The notes: generated by a model from the sequence alone, not told the origin. Positions 1 to 9,419 are shown, counted from the stretch's first letter. The stretch: 64,000 nucleotides of DNA from Sphingopyxis alaskensis RB2256 (GCF_000013985.1 NC_008048.1:2917001-2981000); one strand, 5' to 3'. Numbers and translations: made by a program.

Positions 1-2672
1 GATGACAGGATCAGCGCCGAGGTCGAGCGCACCGGGGCGATGATGCCACGCACCTCGCCGTTCGGGCCTGGCTCGCCGGGCTTGGTAAGCTGGTGGCGGC
101 CGAGCTGGAACATTTCGTCGCGCGCCACCTGCGGATTATAGGTCGCGAAATTGCGCGTCTCCTCGCCCTCGAAATGGTGCATCCTGGTTTTCCAGTTCGC
201 CTCGATCGGCAGATGGCAACCGCCGCAGCTCGTCGTCCAGCTGAGGTGACAGGTGAAGCAGGTCATCTTGTCGTCGCCGTGCGCGCGGTCCTCCTTGGCA
301 ACACCCGGTCCCCATTCATACTTGCCGTCGTCGGCGCCGCTGCGCGCCATCAGCTTGGCGCGCGCCGCCTTGGCGTTGAAATGCGGCCCCGGCATCACCG
401 ATTGCTTGACGAGACTGACCTGCCATTCGAGCTTCGGATCGACGATCGAGCGCTGGATCAGCCCGATCACCTCGGCATCGTCATTATACTGGAACTCGAA
501 GCGGCGGCGTCCATCGGGGTTGCGCAGCAGCGCAAGATTGGTCCCCTGCGGCCGCGCCGCGACGTTCGAGGTGAGCAGATTGGGCAGCGCGTCGGCGGTC
601 CCGTGGCAATCCTTGCAACTGATCTCGACCGCGTTCGCGACCTCACCCTGGATATAGCCATTGCCGTGCGCGTCCTGCGCAAAGTGGCAGTCGGCGCACT
701 GCATCCCCTTTTCGGCGTGGATGTCCATCATATGCACCGTCTTGCCGGGGTTGATCCCCGGCGGCACGAACTTGCCCTCGACGCCGGGCCGCCCCGGATC
801 GGCGCTCAAAAGGCAGAGGTCGCGTTCCTTCGCGTCGCTGTAATGCGTGCAGCTCTTGCGCCATTTTTCGGGGTCGGCGGGATCGACGATATTGGCGGTG
901 TCGGTGCCATAAGTCGCCATATTGCCGTCGGCGGTCAGCAGATTGCCATTGCGGTCGCGCTTGAAGATGCCGCGGAAGTTCCAGCCGTGGCCGTGATAAT
1001 CGGCGAACTGCGTGTCCTTGTTGGTGTCGTTGACGTCATAGACGTTGCGCAGGAACTCGACATCGGCCCACAGCCCGCGCGGCGCGGCGCCTTCGGGATT
1101 GCGTTCGAGCACCTGATGCACTTCGGCGGCGGTCGGATAGCGCTGTTGCTTATACTTCGCCTGATACTCCGCGTCGCTCATCCCCGGCGGGCGCGGCGCG
1201 GTGTTTTCAGGGCCGGGCCAAAGCTGCGGCGCGTCCGATTCATAGTCCCACATCGTATAGCCGAGGTAGCTGTTGAGGAAGATATTGGGCTGGTGCATGT
1301 GGCAGGTCATGCACTGCGCGGTCGGGATTGCGCGGGTGAAGGCGTGGCTGATCGGATGGCCCGATTCGCGGCGCGGCTTGTGACCGGGACGCGCCGGGAC
1401 ATCCGGATCGGCGGGGTCGATCAAGGCGCCATGGCCGCCGCCGGCATGGTGGCCATCGTCGGGGGCGTGCGCGTCGTCGCCATGCCCGCCGCCCTTCCAT
1501 TTTTTCTCCGCGATCGTCGGGTCGATCGTCGCGGTTTCGCCGTCGCGGCCGAACCGGGCATAGGTCAGGCTGTGGCGCGGCTCGCGGTCGTTGGCATAGA
1601 TGACGTGACAGCCCGCGCAGCCCGAATGGCGATAGTCGCCGGGCTGGTCGTTGGTCCCCATGAACCACATGAAGGGATCGTTGAGGCGCGTCTTGTGGAT
1701 GTTGAGCACGGGGATCGCGACGCGCAGCCCGGTGCCGGGGCCGCGGTTCGACTGTTTGAGGTCGGGACGACCGGGCTCCTCGAGCCGCTGGATCTGTCCC
1801 GTCGGGTTGGGCAGGCCGATTTCGGGGAATTGCGTGTTGATGTTGCGCCCGCCGCGCTCGAAGACGCGGAACACGTCGCCCGGCGGGATCACGCTCCAGC
1901 GCGGCAGCGGATACATTCTGGCGAGCGCGCCGCGCTTCCTTTCGGCATCGGTCAATATCTTGTCCGAGGGGAAGGCGGGTTTGCACGCCTCGGCATATTC
2001 CTCCGCCGTCAGCCGCGACGAGGGCGAGAGGATGCACGCCGGATCGCCGGCGCGCGTATAGGCCTCGCCAAAGATGTAGTTCTTGTAGGGGATGATGCCG
2101 TTGTTATACGCCGCACCGCCCCACAGCATCGCGCCGGTCGACATCAGCGAGCGTTCGGTCGCCTCGATCACCTCCATATGACACGCCCCGCACGCCTCGC
2201 GCGCGACACGATAGTCGCTGGGATTGACGAAGCGGATGAACTCGGGCGCCTCCTTGTTGAGCAAGGTATAGCTGCGCTCGGGGTTCGCCGAGCTGTCGTG
2301 CCACGCGCCGGGCAGGGTCGGCTGCGGATGCGCGACCTTCATCGCGGCGATATTGTAGGGGTTTTTATACCCCAGCTCGGGTTTGCCGAAGGCGGCGGGC
2401 GAGGTCGAATCGCCGCCGTGACAGTCGGTGCAGCCGAGCTTGACCGCCGGGGTTGCGTGCATCGACGGCTGGTCGGTGCGCGTGTGGCAGCTGTAACAGC
2501 CGGCCGATTTCGCCGCTACCTCGGCGTCGCTCTGCTCGCGCGGCGCGGGCGGGGTGAAGCGATAGGTGATCTTGAGCGGCTTTTCCTCCTCGGCCGCGCG
2601 GCCGACGCTCGCGCCGAAAGCGGCGCAGAGCGTCACAAAGGCCAGCAGGGCGAAGAGTTTGCGCATCACCAT
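1..2672 (-). CDS. Large multihaem c-type cytochrome, C-terminus cut by window edge
   Basis: The frame is open from ATG at 2672 to the left edge, at least 890 codons without a stop. Nine CXXCH haem c sites lie in this one frame: C59, C81, C161, C352, C454, C659, C686, C805 and C816. A short basic start and a hydrophobic stretch ending near residue 25 form a Sec signal peptide, so haem attachment would be periplasmic. A His/Asp/Gly-rich insert near residues 392-416 could bind metal. Haem density is far lower than in compact MtrA-type decahaem proteins, leaving long stretches between haem pairs that could form separate domains. The start lies 1 nt after the stop of the beta-barrel gene, so translation is probably coupled. 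A second Met at residue 3 is an alternative start. Multihaem identity is certain; electron donor and acceptor are unknown. Confidence 0.9.
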   Translation of the reverse strand, partial: MVMRKLFALLAFVTLCAAFGASVGRAAEEEKPLKITYRFTPPAPREQSDAEVAAKSAGCYSCHTRTDQPSMHATPAVKLGCTDCHGGDSTSPAAFGKPELGYKNPYNIAAMKVAHPQPTLPGAWHDSSANPERSYTLLNKEAPEFIRFVNPSDYRVAREACGACHMEVIEATERSLMSTGAMLWGGAAYNNGIIPYKNYIFGEAYTRAGDPACILSPSSRLTAEEYAEACKPAFPSDKILTDAERKRGALARMYPLPRWSVIPPGDVFRVFERGGRNINTQFPEIGLPNPTGQIQRLEEPGRPDLKQSNRGPGTGLRVAIPVLNIHKTRLNDPFMWFMGTNDQPGDYRHSGCAGCHVIYANDREPRHSLTYARFGRDGETATIDPTIAEKKWKGGGHGDDAHAPDDGHHAGGGHGALIDPADPDVPARPGHKPRRESGHPISHAFTRAIPTAQCMTCHMHQPNIFLNSYLGYTMWDYESDAPQLWPGPENTAPRPPGMSDAEYQAKYKQQRYPTAAEVHQVLERNPEGAAPRGLWADVEFLRNVYDVNDTNKDTQFADYHGHGWNFRGIFKRDRNGNLLTADGNMATYGTDTANIVDPADPEKWRKSCTHYSDAKERDLCLLSADPGRPGVEGKFVPPGINPGKTVHMMDIHAEKGMQCADCHFAQDAHGNGYIQGEVANAVEISCKDCHGTADALPNLLTSNVAARPQGTNLALLRNPDGRRRFEFQYNDDAEVIGLIQRSIVDPKLEWQVSLVKQSVMPGPHFNAKAARAKLMARSGADDGKYEWGPGVAKEDRAHGDDKMTCFTCHLSWTTSCGGCHLPIEANWKTRMHHFEGEETRNFATYNPQVARDEMFQLGRHQLTKPGEPGPNGEVRGIIAPVRSTSALILS

Positions 2673-2673
2673 C

Positions 2674-4599
2674 TCAAAAACTCAAAATCACATTGGCGAG
2701 GATCGACACATAGGCGTCGTTCTTCTGCTTGTTGTCGAACAGGTCCTTGAACCCGTCGCCGGGGAGCAGCACCGCGGCGCTAAGCCGCCCGACGATATTC
2801 TGCGTCGCCTTCGGCCGCCAGATCGCGGCGACCGACAGGTCGAAGCCGATGTCCCTGGGGATCGATCCTTCGACGCGCAGCGCCTGCAAGGTCGTGGTGT
2901 TTTCGAACCACAGATGGTTGGCGTTGACGCTGACGCGCGTCTGCGGCGACAGGTCGAAATCGGCGCCGGCGCCGATGAAGATGGTGCCGGGGTTGTTGAA
3001 GTTCGACTGCCCCTCCTCCTTCGACGAGCGCAGCGAATTGAGGATGCCGTTGCGGCCGTTGATCGCGATCGCGCGCCCGCCGCCCGCGAAGGGGATCGTC
3101 TGGCGGATCCAATAGCTGGTGTCGGCGCCGCCGAAGATCGGGTTTTCAAAGATCGCGTCGAATCCGCCCTCGGTCTTGTTATAGGGGTCGCCGTCGCCGG
3201 TGGCATAAAGCCCCGAGAGGCGGAAGCGCATCCAGTCATAATCGTAACTGAGTTCGACCGCGCCGAACCCCGCGCGGATTTCGGCCGGCTGGCTGGTGAA
3301 AAAGCTGTTCCGGTCCTCGCCCAGCGCGGCGTAGAAGCTCGCGGTCAGGTTGATCCGCCCGATCCGCCCGTCGGCGCTGTAGCCCAGATAAACGACATCA
3401 TATTCGCGCCCGCGCAGGTCGCCGATCAGCGCCGGGCGCACCGGAAAGCCGTTGTGGTCGATCTGCACGTCCTTCTTTTCGCGGTTCATATTATAGGTCA
3501 CGCTGATCTGGCTGGTCAGCCCGACGACCGGAAAATCCTGGCGATAGAGGTTGGCGGTGAGGACGAAATCGTCGCGCGGCGTCTGGGTGATGTCGTTGAG
3601 GCCCGAATTGGTGTCCTTTTCGAGCCGCCAGAAGGCGGCGAAATTATACTGGAAGCGGTTGTTGTCGCGATTGCCGAAGAAGCGCAGCCCCAGCTGGCTG
3701 TCGTTGAACAGGAAACCGCGAAAATCGCTCTGGAACGGCTGGATGCCGAGCCGCACCGAATAGAAATCATAGCGGTCGGACGTGTTGCCGAGATGCTTGT
3801 CGACGAACAGTTCCTGCACCCCCAGGAAGCTGTCGTAACGATGGCTCGCCTTCGACGGGCGCACGTCGAGCACGCGCCGTTCGGGCACGTCGACATAATT
3901 GGCCTGCCAGGCGAGCGTCAGCCGATATTCGACATCGGGCGGCTTGAACGCGGTCGATCCCTTGATCAGCGCGACGCCGCCGATGAAGGTCTGCGCAAAG
4001 ACAAAGCTGCGGTCCTTGCCGAACACGTCGAGGCTGCCCGGTCGCTCGGTCGTCTGGACACCGACGGGGATCGGAAAAGTGCGCGGTTCGAACACCGTGT
4101 CGGACACGGCATTGGCGACGAAGAACCAGTCGTCGCCCTTGATCGGCAGCCATTTGACCTTGTCGGGGTCGATCGCGCGGTCGCCCTTCAGCGTGTTCTG
4201 GTGATAGGGGTCGAACCAGCGTTCCTTGACGACGCCCAATGTCTCGATGAGGCGCCAGCGGTCGGGAACGGGAAGCTGGTCCTCGATCCCCGGAAACGCC
4301 TGCGGCGGCGGCGGGCGCAGCGCGCCGACATTGTCCTGGCTGAGCGCGTCGGGCAGGTCGGGGCGATAGCCGGGGCGGCGACGGCCCTCGATCATGTCGG
4401 TCACGAGATCGTCCGGCACCATCGCCTGCCAATCGACGGGCGGCGGCGGCGGGGTGAGTTCTTCGGCGGCGGGTTCGGCGGGCGCGGCCTCGACCGGCGG
4501 GTCTTCAGGCGCGGGCGGCGGCAACGGCGCTTCGGTCCCCGGCGCACCCTGCGCCGCGAGCGTCGCGATGACCGGCCACAGGCTGCCCCCCGTCATCAT
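2674..4599 (-). CDS. Outer-membrane beta-barrel protein of the cytochrome operon
   Basis: This 641-residue protein is dominated by alternating aromatic/polar strands and short Asn/Gly/Asp turns, and ends in Ile-Leu-Ser-Phe with the terminal Phe typical of BAM substrates. Residues 20-60 are a Pro/Glu/Ala-rich linker, which could span periplasm or peptidoglycan. The N-terminus is hydrophobic but has no basic residues, so the signal peptide is weak or the start slightly misplaced. There is no cysteine, so it lacks the N-terminal CXXC seen in MtrB-type conduit barrels and binds no haem c itself. Its ATG lies 3 nt after the stop of the lipoprotein gene, and its stop is 1 nt before the large cytochrome. 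The inferred role is a barrel housing or anchoring the cytochromes; a substrate porin is the alternative. Confidence 0.75.
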   Translation of the reverse strand: MMTGGSLWPVIATLAAQGAPGTEAPLPPPAPEDPPVEAAPAEPAAEELTPPPPPVDWQAMVPDDLVTDMIEGRRRPGYRPDLPDALSQDNVGALRPPPPQAFPGIEDQLPVPDRWRLIETLGVVKERWFDPYHQNTLKGDRAIDPDKVKWLPIKGDDWFFVANAVSDTVFEPRTFPIPVGVQTTERPGSLDVFGKDRSFVFAQTFIGGVALIKGSTAFKPPDVEYRLTLAWQANYVDVPERRVLDVRPSKASHRYDSFLGVQELFVDKHLGNTSDRYDFYSVRLGIQPFQSDFRGFLFNDSQLGLRFFGNRDNNRFQYNFAAFWRLEKDTNSGLNDITQTPRDDFVLTANLYRQDFPVVGLTSQISVTYNMNREKKDVQIDHNGFPVRPALIGDLRGREYDVVYLGYSADGRIGRINLTASFYAALGEDRNSFFTSQPAEIRAGFGAVELSYDYDWMRFRLSGLYATGDGDPYNKTEGGFDAIFENPIFGGADTSYWIRQTIPFAGGGRAIAINGRNGILNSLRSSKEEGQSNFNNPGTIFIGAGADFDLSPQTRVSVNANHLWFENTTTLQALRVEGSIPRDIGFDLSVAAIWRPKATQNIVGRLSAAVLLPGDGFKDLFDNKQKNDAYVSILANVILSF

Positions 4600-4602
4600 C
4601 GC

Positions 4603-6579
4603 CTATAGCCCGTCGCAGACATTTTGCTGCGCGGTGTCGAGGAAAGGCGCAAAGGGACAACTGATATAGCGCAGGCGCACCGTGCGATTGTCGGCGAGCG
4701 TCACGACGACATTGTCGGCGCGGATGGCCTTGGGAGCATTGCCGATGCCGCCGATGCGCGCCCCGGCGTTGTGCGCGCCCAGAAAACTGATCATATCGTC
4801 CTGGTCGATGCCGTCGCCCGACACGCCGATGGCGCCGACCAGCGTCGAACCGCGATAGATGGGCACCGATCCGGGGAAGATCTGAATGCCGTTCTGGAGC
4901 CGGTTCTGCCCCGGCGCGGCGTCGGGCAGGGTGGTGCAGCGCTGCGGCGTGTCGGTCGGGCTCGCGCCCGACACAAAGCCCAGATGCGCGCCCAGATTGC
5001 CGATGATCAGCGCCGATTGCAGCCCGGTCGAAAAGGGATTGAACTGCGCGATCGGGCGCGACAGCGGCCCGTGCGGACGCCCGACCTCACCATCGGGGAA
5101 ATAGGGGCGCGACAGATTGCCGCCCGAGCGGTCGGCAAATGCAACGGCGCCGGTGAGCGCGGCGGGATCGTTCAGGAAACTGCGCACCGCGGGCACGAAG
5201 GCGGCGACGTCGGCGCTCGCGTTGGCCGACAGCTCGGTCGCCGCCTGTGCGCCCGAGAAAAAGGCGGCGGTGCGCGCTTTCTGCAAGGAGACGTCGGTGC
5301 CGAAGATCGGCGCGTCAGGCGAGCGGACGATGCCGAGCACCGCGCCGTGCGTGTCGACGAGGCTGATCGTCACCTGCGCGCGGCTGTCGAGCGGGCGGCG
5401 GATTTGCGCGCGCGCGCGGCTCATCACAGCAAAGGCTTCCTCGAGCACCGCGCGCGCCTCGGCCGCCGTCAGCGGCGCCGCGACGCTCGCGCCGTCGGTG
5501 CCCGCGCGGACCGGGTAGCGGTTGGCGCCGCTGCCGTCGGTGAGGATGAAGGCGTCGCGGTTCGAAAATTCGGCCGGCGTCGAGGCGCGGATGCCCGACG
5601 CTTCGCTGCCATAGACAACCCCTGCGGTGATCGCGGCATTGGCATAGCCGATGACGGCGACGAGATTGCCCGCGCTGCCGTTGAAGCTCGCGAAACTCGC
5701 GCCGCCGCTTGTCATCACCCCGGCGAAGGTCGCGTCCGAAAAGCGCAAGGTCGTCCCGTCGACGGCAATCCTGTCGGCGGTGATCGTGCTTGGCGCCTCG
5801 AACCCGCGCGTTCCCGCAAGCGCGATGAACTCCTCGTCATCCTCGTCGATGTCGAGGATATCGGGGTCGCTGCCATAGACGCCGTCGCCCATCACCCCGA
5901 TGCCGCCGACGAGTACGCCATTCTTGTAGAGCGGCAGTCCGCCGGGATCGGCGGCGAGACCGAGCGGCGAGCGTTTCGGACCGATCAGCGCGGCCGGTCC
6001 CGCGGCGCCGAAGCGCGCAGACAGGTCGCTGCACGGCAGCTGGCTGAACTGCACGCCGAACAGCGGGCCGCTTTCGAGGCCGACGGTGGTGGGCGCGGGC
6101 GGAAAATGTTCCTGGACGATCTGGCTTGCGGTGCGCGTCGAAAAGGCGTTGCCGCCGCTTGAGAGATAAGCGCCCGTCACCGCCTTGGCGATCGCGCCGC
6201 CTTCGGCCGGAAAGGTGACATTCTGCGCGTCGATATTGTCGCCATTGGGCGCCGCCGAGGTCGTCGCGGTCGCGCGCGCGCCGTTCATGCGGAACACCGC
6301 CAGCACATTGCCGACGCGGTCGGTCACCGCGATCACCGAGGGCAGCCCGCGCGCCTGCGCCTCCGAGATCGCATTGGCGAGGATCGTCTGCACGTCGCCG
6401 ACGCTGAGCGATTCGGCAGCGGGCGGGGTGTAGAGCCCCCCGGTCGGCGGGGGCGTCGGCGTCGGAGCGGGCGATGGCGTGGGCGTGCCGCCGCCCCCGC
6501 CGCCGCACGCGGTCAGCAGCAGCGTGCCCATCGCGACAAGCGCGCCCGACCGGAAAAGATGGCTCTTGCGTCGCATCAT
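4603..6579 (-). CDS. Lipoprotein with two GlcG/HbpS-like (DUF336) domains
   Basis: The start ATG ATG at 6579 lies 1 nt after the stop of the upstream cytochrome gene and gives 658 residues. A basic n-region and hydrophobic core end in the lipobox LLTAC with C25 as lipidation site, followed by a Gly run and a Thr/Pro-rich tether. Two copies of a GlcG/HbpS-type fold follow, roughly residues 60-300 and 370-640; each has the family pattern of an N-terminal helix, a VTD(R/T)xGxVLxxxR strand and a late GGIGVxGDG or GAIGVSGDG segment. Some members of this family bind or degrade haem, others are cofactor-free. Four cysteines near the C-terminal half might form disulphides. The setting between cytochromes makes haem or redox-cofactor binding attractive, but this is inference. 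Confidence 0.78.
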   Translation of the reverse strand: MMRRKSHLFRSGALVAMGTLLLTACGGGGGGTPTPSPAPTPTPPPTGGLYTPPAAESLSVGDVQTILANAISEAQARGLPSVIAVTDRVGNVLAVFRMNGARATATTSAAPNGDNIDAQNVTFPAEGGAIAKAVTGAYLSSGGNAFSTRTASQIVQEHFPPAPTTVGLESGPLFGVQFSQLPCSDLSARFGAAGPAALIGPKRSPLGLAADPGGLPLYKNGVLVGGIGVMGDGVYGSDPDILDIDEDDEEFIALAGTRGFEAPSTITADRIAVDGTTLRFSDATFAGVMTSGGASFASFNGSAGNLVAVIGYANAAITAGVVYGSEASGIRASTPAEFSNRDAFILTDGSGANRYPVRAGTDGASVAAPLTAAEARAVLEEAFAVMSRARAQIRRPLDSRAQVTISLVDTHGAVLGIVRSPDAPIFGTDVSLQKARTAAFFSGAQAATELSANASADVAAFVPAVRSFLNDPAALTGAVAFADRSGGNLSRPYFPDGEVGRPHGPLSRPIAQFNPFSTGLQSALIIGNLGAHLGFVSGASPTDTPQRCTTLPDAAPGQNRLQNGIQIFPGSVPIYRGSTLVGAIGVSGDGIDQDDMISFLGAHNAGARIGGIGNAPKAIRADNVVVTLADNRTVRLRYISCPFAPFLDTAQQNVCDGL

Positions 6580-6580
6580 C

Positions 6581-8014
6581 TTAGCGGAGCGCCCCGATCG
6601 CGCGCACCGCGCTGGCGAACGACGCCTGAAACTCGGCGGGCTTATAGGCATTGGGGTCTTTCACCGCAGCATAGGCACGGTCGATGTCGGCGCGGATGCC
6701 CGCCGCCGCGCCGACGGTGATCCGCCCCGACGAGACCATCGCATTGAGCAGCGTATCGACCCCCATCACCGCCTGCTGCGACCCCGAATAGTCGGTATAG
6801 CGGTCGCGGATCGCCTTCGCCGCAATCGCATCGACCATCGCGAAGGCATCGGCGCCCGAAAAGCTGCGCGACGCGAACGCGCGCTTCAGCGCCGCGACCG
6901 TCTGCGACAGCCGGGCTGCGGCCGCAACGGCGCTCGCCCGGTCGGTGGCCATCGCGGTGTGGAAGGCCGCGGTGCGCGCCGCGAGCTGATCGGCGAGCGC
7001 GGGCGAGACCATGCGCGCCGCGGCGGCGAGCATGATCAGATTTTCGTCATTATAGGGCGGCATGCCTTCAGGAAGATTGCGGCCCGGATTGTCGAGCCCG
7101 GTGCGCACCGGCTTCGCCTGATCGAAGATGCGGCGATGGCAACTGTGGCAGTCGAGGAAATAAAATTCGGGAAAAATACCCTCCGTCCCGCGCCGCGTCT
7201 GGAAGAGGGCAAGGCTGCGCTCGATCGCCGCCGCCTGTCCCACCGCCCACATCTGGACATGGTCGGTGCGCCGTCCCGCCGCGCCGAACTTGCGCCAGCC
7301 ATAATCGGCGTCCTCCTGATGATGCGCCTGGAGCGAGGAAAAGAGATCCAGCTCGAACGAAATGCGCGGATGCCCCGCCGCCATGATGCGGTGGGTGACG
7401 AACTGCCCGTCGGCGGACGATCCGAAATGGCAGTCGACGCACACGCCCGCGCGCACCACCGGATCCTCGAGCTTCTTCAGCCCCGCCGACAGGTTGGCGA
7501 GATGCTTGTCGCGCATTTCGCGGTCGGGATCGGCGTTGGTGCCGACCCCGGCATAATGGCTCGCAAGCCAGCCGCCCGCGGGGCCATGGCACGATTCGCA
7601 GCCGACGCCGTCCTCCGCCGAAACGCCGCGCGCGGTGCCCGCCGTGCTGTGGCAACCGAGGCACATCTGCGCCTTGGCGGGATCACCGATGCCAAGATTG
7701 CGCGCGATGAACTGGCTGCGATTGTTATTGAGCACCGCCCAGGCACGGCTGTGCGCGCCGCCGGGGGTCGAGGGTTCCTGCCAGGTCATCAGCTCGTCCT
7801 GGCGCACGACGGTGCCGTCGCCCTCCATCCGGCCGTGACAGGTCGATCCCGCACACGAGGCGACACCGGTGTAGCGCGCAGCGCTTTCGCCCTGCGACTG
7901 TGCCGGAGGAGCAAAGACGAGCGCCGCCATGACGAGTGCGAGCAGCGGCGCCACCAGAGCGACAAACGCCCCCCAAGGCCGATGGCTCCGCTCCTTCCCA
8001 GCGTGCGCCGTCAT
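6581..8014 (-). CDS. Five-haem periplasmic cytochrome, c554-like
   Basis: Starting at ATG 8014, the protein has 477 residues with a long basic n-region and a hydrophobic signal segment at about 15-38 (cleavage near AQS-QG), so it is exported. Haem sites are C54 (unusual CX4CH spacing, CAGSTCH), CLGCH at C118, CESCH at C139, CVDCH at C192 and CHSCH at C289. The GVGCESCHGP context is typical of the cytochrome c554/multihaem family. The C-terminal 150 residues lack haem and are helix-rich. This is the first gene of the four-gene cluster, 49 nt after the gdhA stop; no convincing terminator is seen between them, so read-through is possible. Likely role: electron shuttle between the respiratory chain and the downstream membrane components. 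Confidence 0.85.
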   Translation of the reverse strand: MTAHAGKERSHRPWGAFVALVAPLLALVMAALVFAPPAQSQGESAARYTGVASCAGSTCHGRMEGDGTVVRQDELMTWQEPSTPGGAHSRAWAVLNNNRSQFIARNLGIGDPAKAQMCLGCHSTAGTARGVSAEDGVGCESCHGPAGGWLASHYAGVGTNADPDREMRDKHLANLSAGLKKLEDPVVRAGVCVDCHFGSSADGQFVTHRIMAAGHPRISFELDLFSSLQAHHQEDADYGWRKFGAAGRRTDHVQMWAVGQAAAIERSLALFQTRRGTEGIFPEFYFLDCHSCHRRIFDQAKPVRTGLDNPGRNLPEGMPPYNDENLIMLAAAARMVSPALADQLAARTAAFHTAMATDRASAVAAAARLSQTVAALKRAFASRSFSGADAFAMVDAIAAKAIRDRYTDYSGSQQAVMGVDTLLNAMVSSGRITVGAAAGIRADIDRAYAAVKDPNAYKPAEFQASFASAVRAIGALR

Positions 8015-8063
8015 CCGCAATACCCCTTTTCCCCAACCCGGCGCTTTTACGCCTTGAGCCGAT

Positions 8064-9419
8064 TTACACCACCCCGAAAGCCAGCATCGCGTCGGCAACC
8101 TTCTTGAACCCCGCGATATTCGCACCCTTCACATAGTCGATATAGCCATTGCCCTGATCGCCATAGGTCAGGCAGCGCGCGTGGATGCCGTCCATGATGT
8201 CCTTCAGCATCTGTTGCAGCTCGCCTTCACTCCACGCGCGCCGCGCGCTGTTCTGGCTCATTTCGAGCCCCGACACCGCGACCCCCCCGGCATTCGCCGC
8301 CTTGCCCGGTGCAAACATGATCCTGGCATCCTTGAAGACATGCACGCCGTCGAGGTTCGTCGGCATGTTGGCGCCCTCGCTTACCGCGATGCAGCCGTTC
8401 CTGACGAGCGTCTTCGCATCCTCGCCGAGCAGTTCGTTCTGCGTCGCGCACGGCAGCGCGACGTCGCACGGCACGCCCCACGGCGTTTTGCCCGCGGTGA
8501 AGCTCGCGCCTTTGAACGCCTCGCAATACTCCTCGATCCGCCCGCGGCGGTGCGTCTTGTGCGCCTTCACCCAGTCGATCTTTTCCTGGGTGATGCCGTC
8601 GGGATCGTGGATGAAGCCGCCCGAATCGGACAGCGTCAGTACCTTGCCGCCAAGCTGGACGATCTTTTCGGCGGCGTGTGTCGCGACATTGCCCGAACCC
8701 GAAATGACCGCGCTCTTGCCGACGAGGTCCTGCCCCTTCGCCGCGAGCATGTTGGCGAGGAAATAAACCGCGCCGTAACCCGTCGCCTCGGTGCGGATCA
8801 GCGAGCCGCCCCATTCGAGCCCCTTGCCGGTGAGCACCCCGGTAAACTCGTTGGTGATGCGTTTATACTGGCCGAACATGAAGCCGATCTCGCGTCCGCC
8901 GACCCCGATGTCGCCCGCGGGCACGTCGACGTCGGCGCCGATGTGGCGGTACAGCTCGGTCATGAAGCTCTGGCAAAAGCGCATGATCTCGCGCACGCTC
9001 TTGCCCTTGGGGTTGAAGTTCGACCCGCCCTTGCCGCCGCCCATCGGCAGCCCGGTCAGCGCATTCTTGAACGTCTGCTCGAACGCGAGGAACTTGAGCA
9101 CGCTCTCGGTGACGCTGGGGTGAAAGCGGATGCCGCCCTTGTACGGACCGATGGCGTTGTTGTTCTGGACGCGCCAGCCGCGCTGGACGCGGATATTGCC
9201 ATTGTCGTCCTCCCAGCAGACGCGGAAGGACACGACGCGGTCGGGTTCGGCGATGCGGCGCAGTATCTGCTGCGCGTGATATTCTTCCTTGTCGGCGATG
9301 AAATCGAAAATGTCCTCGGACACTTCCTGCACCGCCTGGACGAACTCGGGCTGCCCCGGGTTGCGCCGTTTCACGCCCTCCATGAACGTCGCAAAATCGA
9401 CGTGATCCGAAACTGCCAT
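8064..9419 (-). CDS. gdhA: Glutamate dehydrogenase, GdhA type
   Basis: The 451-residue protein interconverts glutamate with 2-oxoglutarate and ammonia in the cytoplasm. The substrate-site signature PMGGGKGGSNF lies at 125-135, with a downstream Rossmann motif GSGNVA. Length and the N-terminal KRRNPGQPEF-like segment fit the short hexameric GdhA class, usually NADP-linked. The start at 9419 is chosen for the strong GGGGAGGGG ribosome binding site just upstream. The gene is divergent from the CcmI-like gene and close to putA, whose reaction yields glutamate, so the two may form a proline/glutamate node. Cofactor specificity cannot be settled by eye. Confidence 0.95.
   Translation of the reverse strand: MAVSDHVDFATFMEGVKRRNPGQPEFVQAVQEVSEDIFDFIADKEEYHAQQILRRIAEPDRVVSFRVCWEDDNGNIRVQRGWRVQNNNAIGPYKGGIRFHPSVTESVLKFLAFEQTFKNALTGLPMGGGKGGSNFNPKGKSVREIMRFCQSFMTELYRHIGADVDVPAGDIGVGGREIGFMFGQYKRITNEFTGVLTGKGLEWGGSLIRTEATGYGAVYFLANMLAAKGQDLVGKSAVISGSGNVATHAAEKIVQLGGKVLTLSDSGGFIHDPDGITQEKIDWVKAHKTHRRGRIEEYCEAFKGASFTAGKTPWGVPCDVALPCATQNELLGEDAKTLVRNGCIAVSEGANMPTNLDGVHVFKDARIMFAPGKAANAGGVAVSGLEMSQNSARRAWSEGELQQMLKDIMDGIHARCLTYGDQGNGYIDYVKGANIAGFKKVADAMLAFGVV

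Noticed and set aside
93-2750. Long plus-strand open frame opposite the large cytochrome
   Set aside because: GC-rich codon bias keeps the antisense frame open. The minus strand has nine in-frame haem motifs and a signal peptide, so it is the real gene.
8015-8063. GGCG-TAAAAG-CGCC hairpin as a terminator between gdhA and the cytochrome operon
   Set aside because: A 4-bp stem without a T-run is too weak to call.
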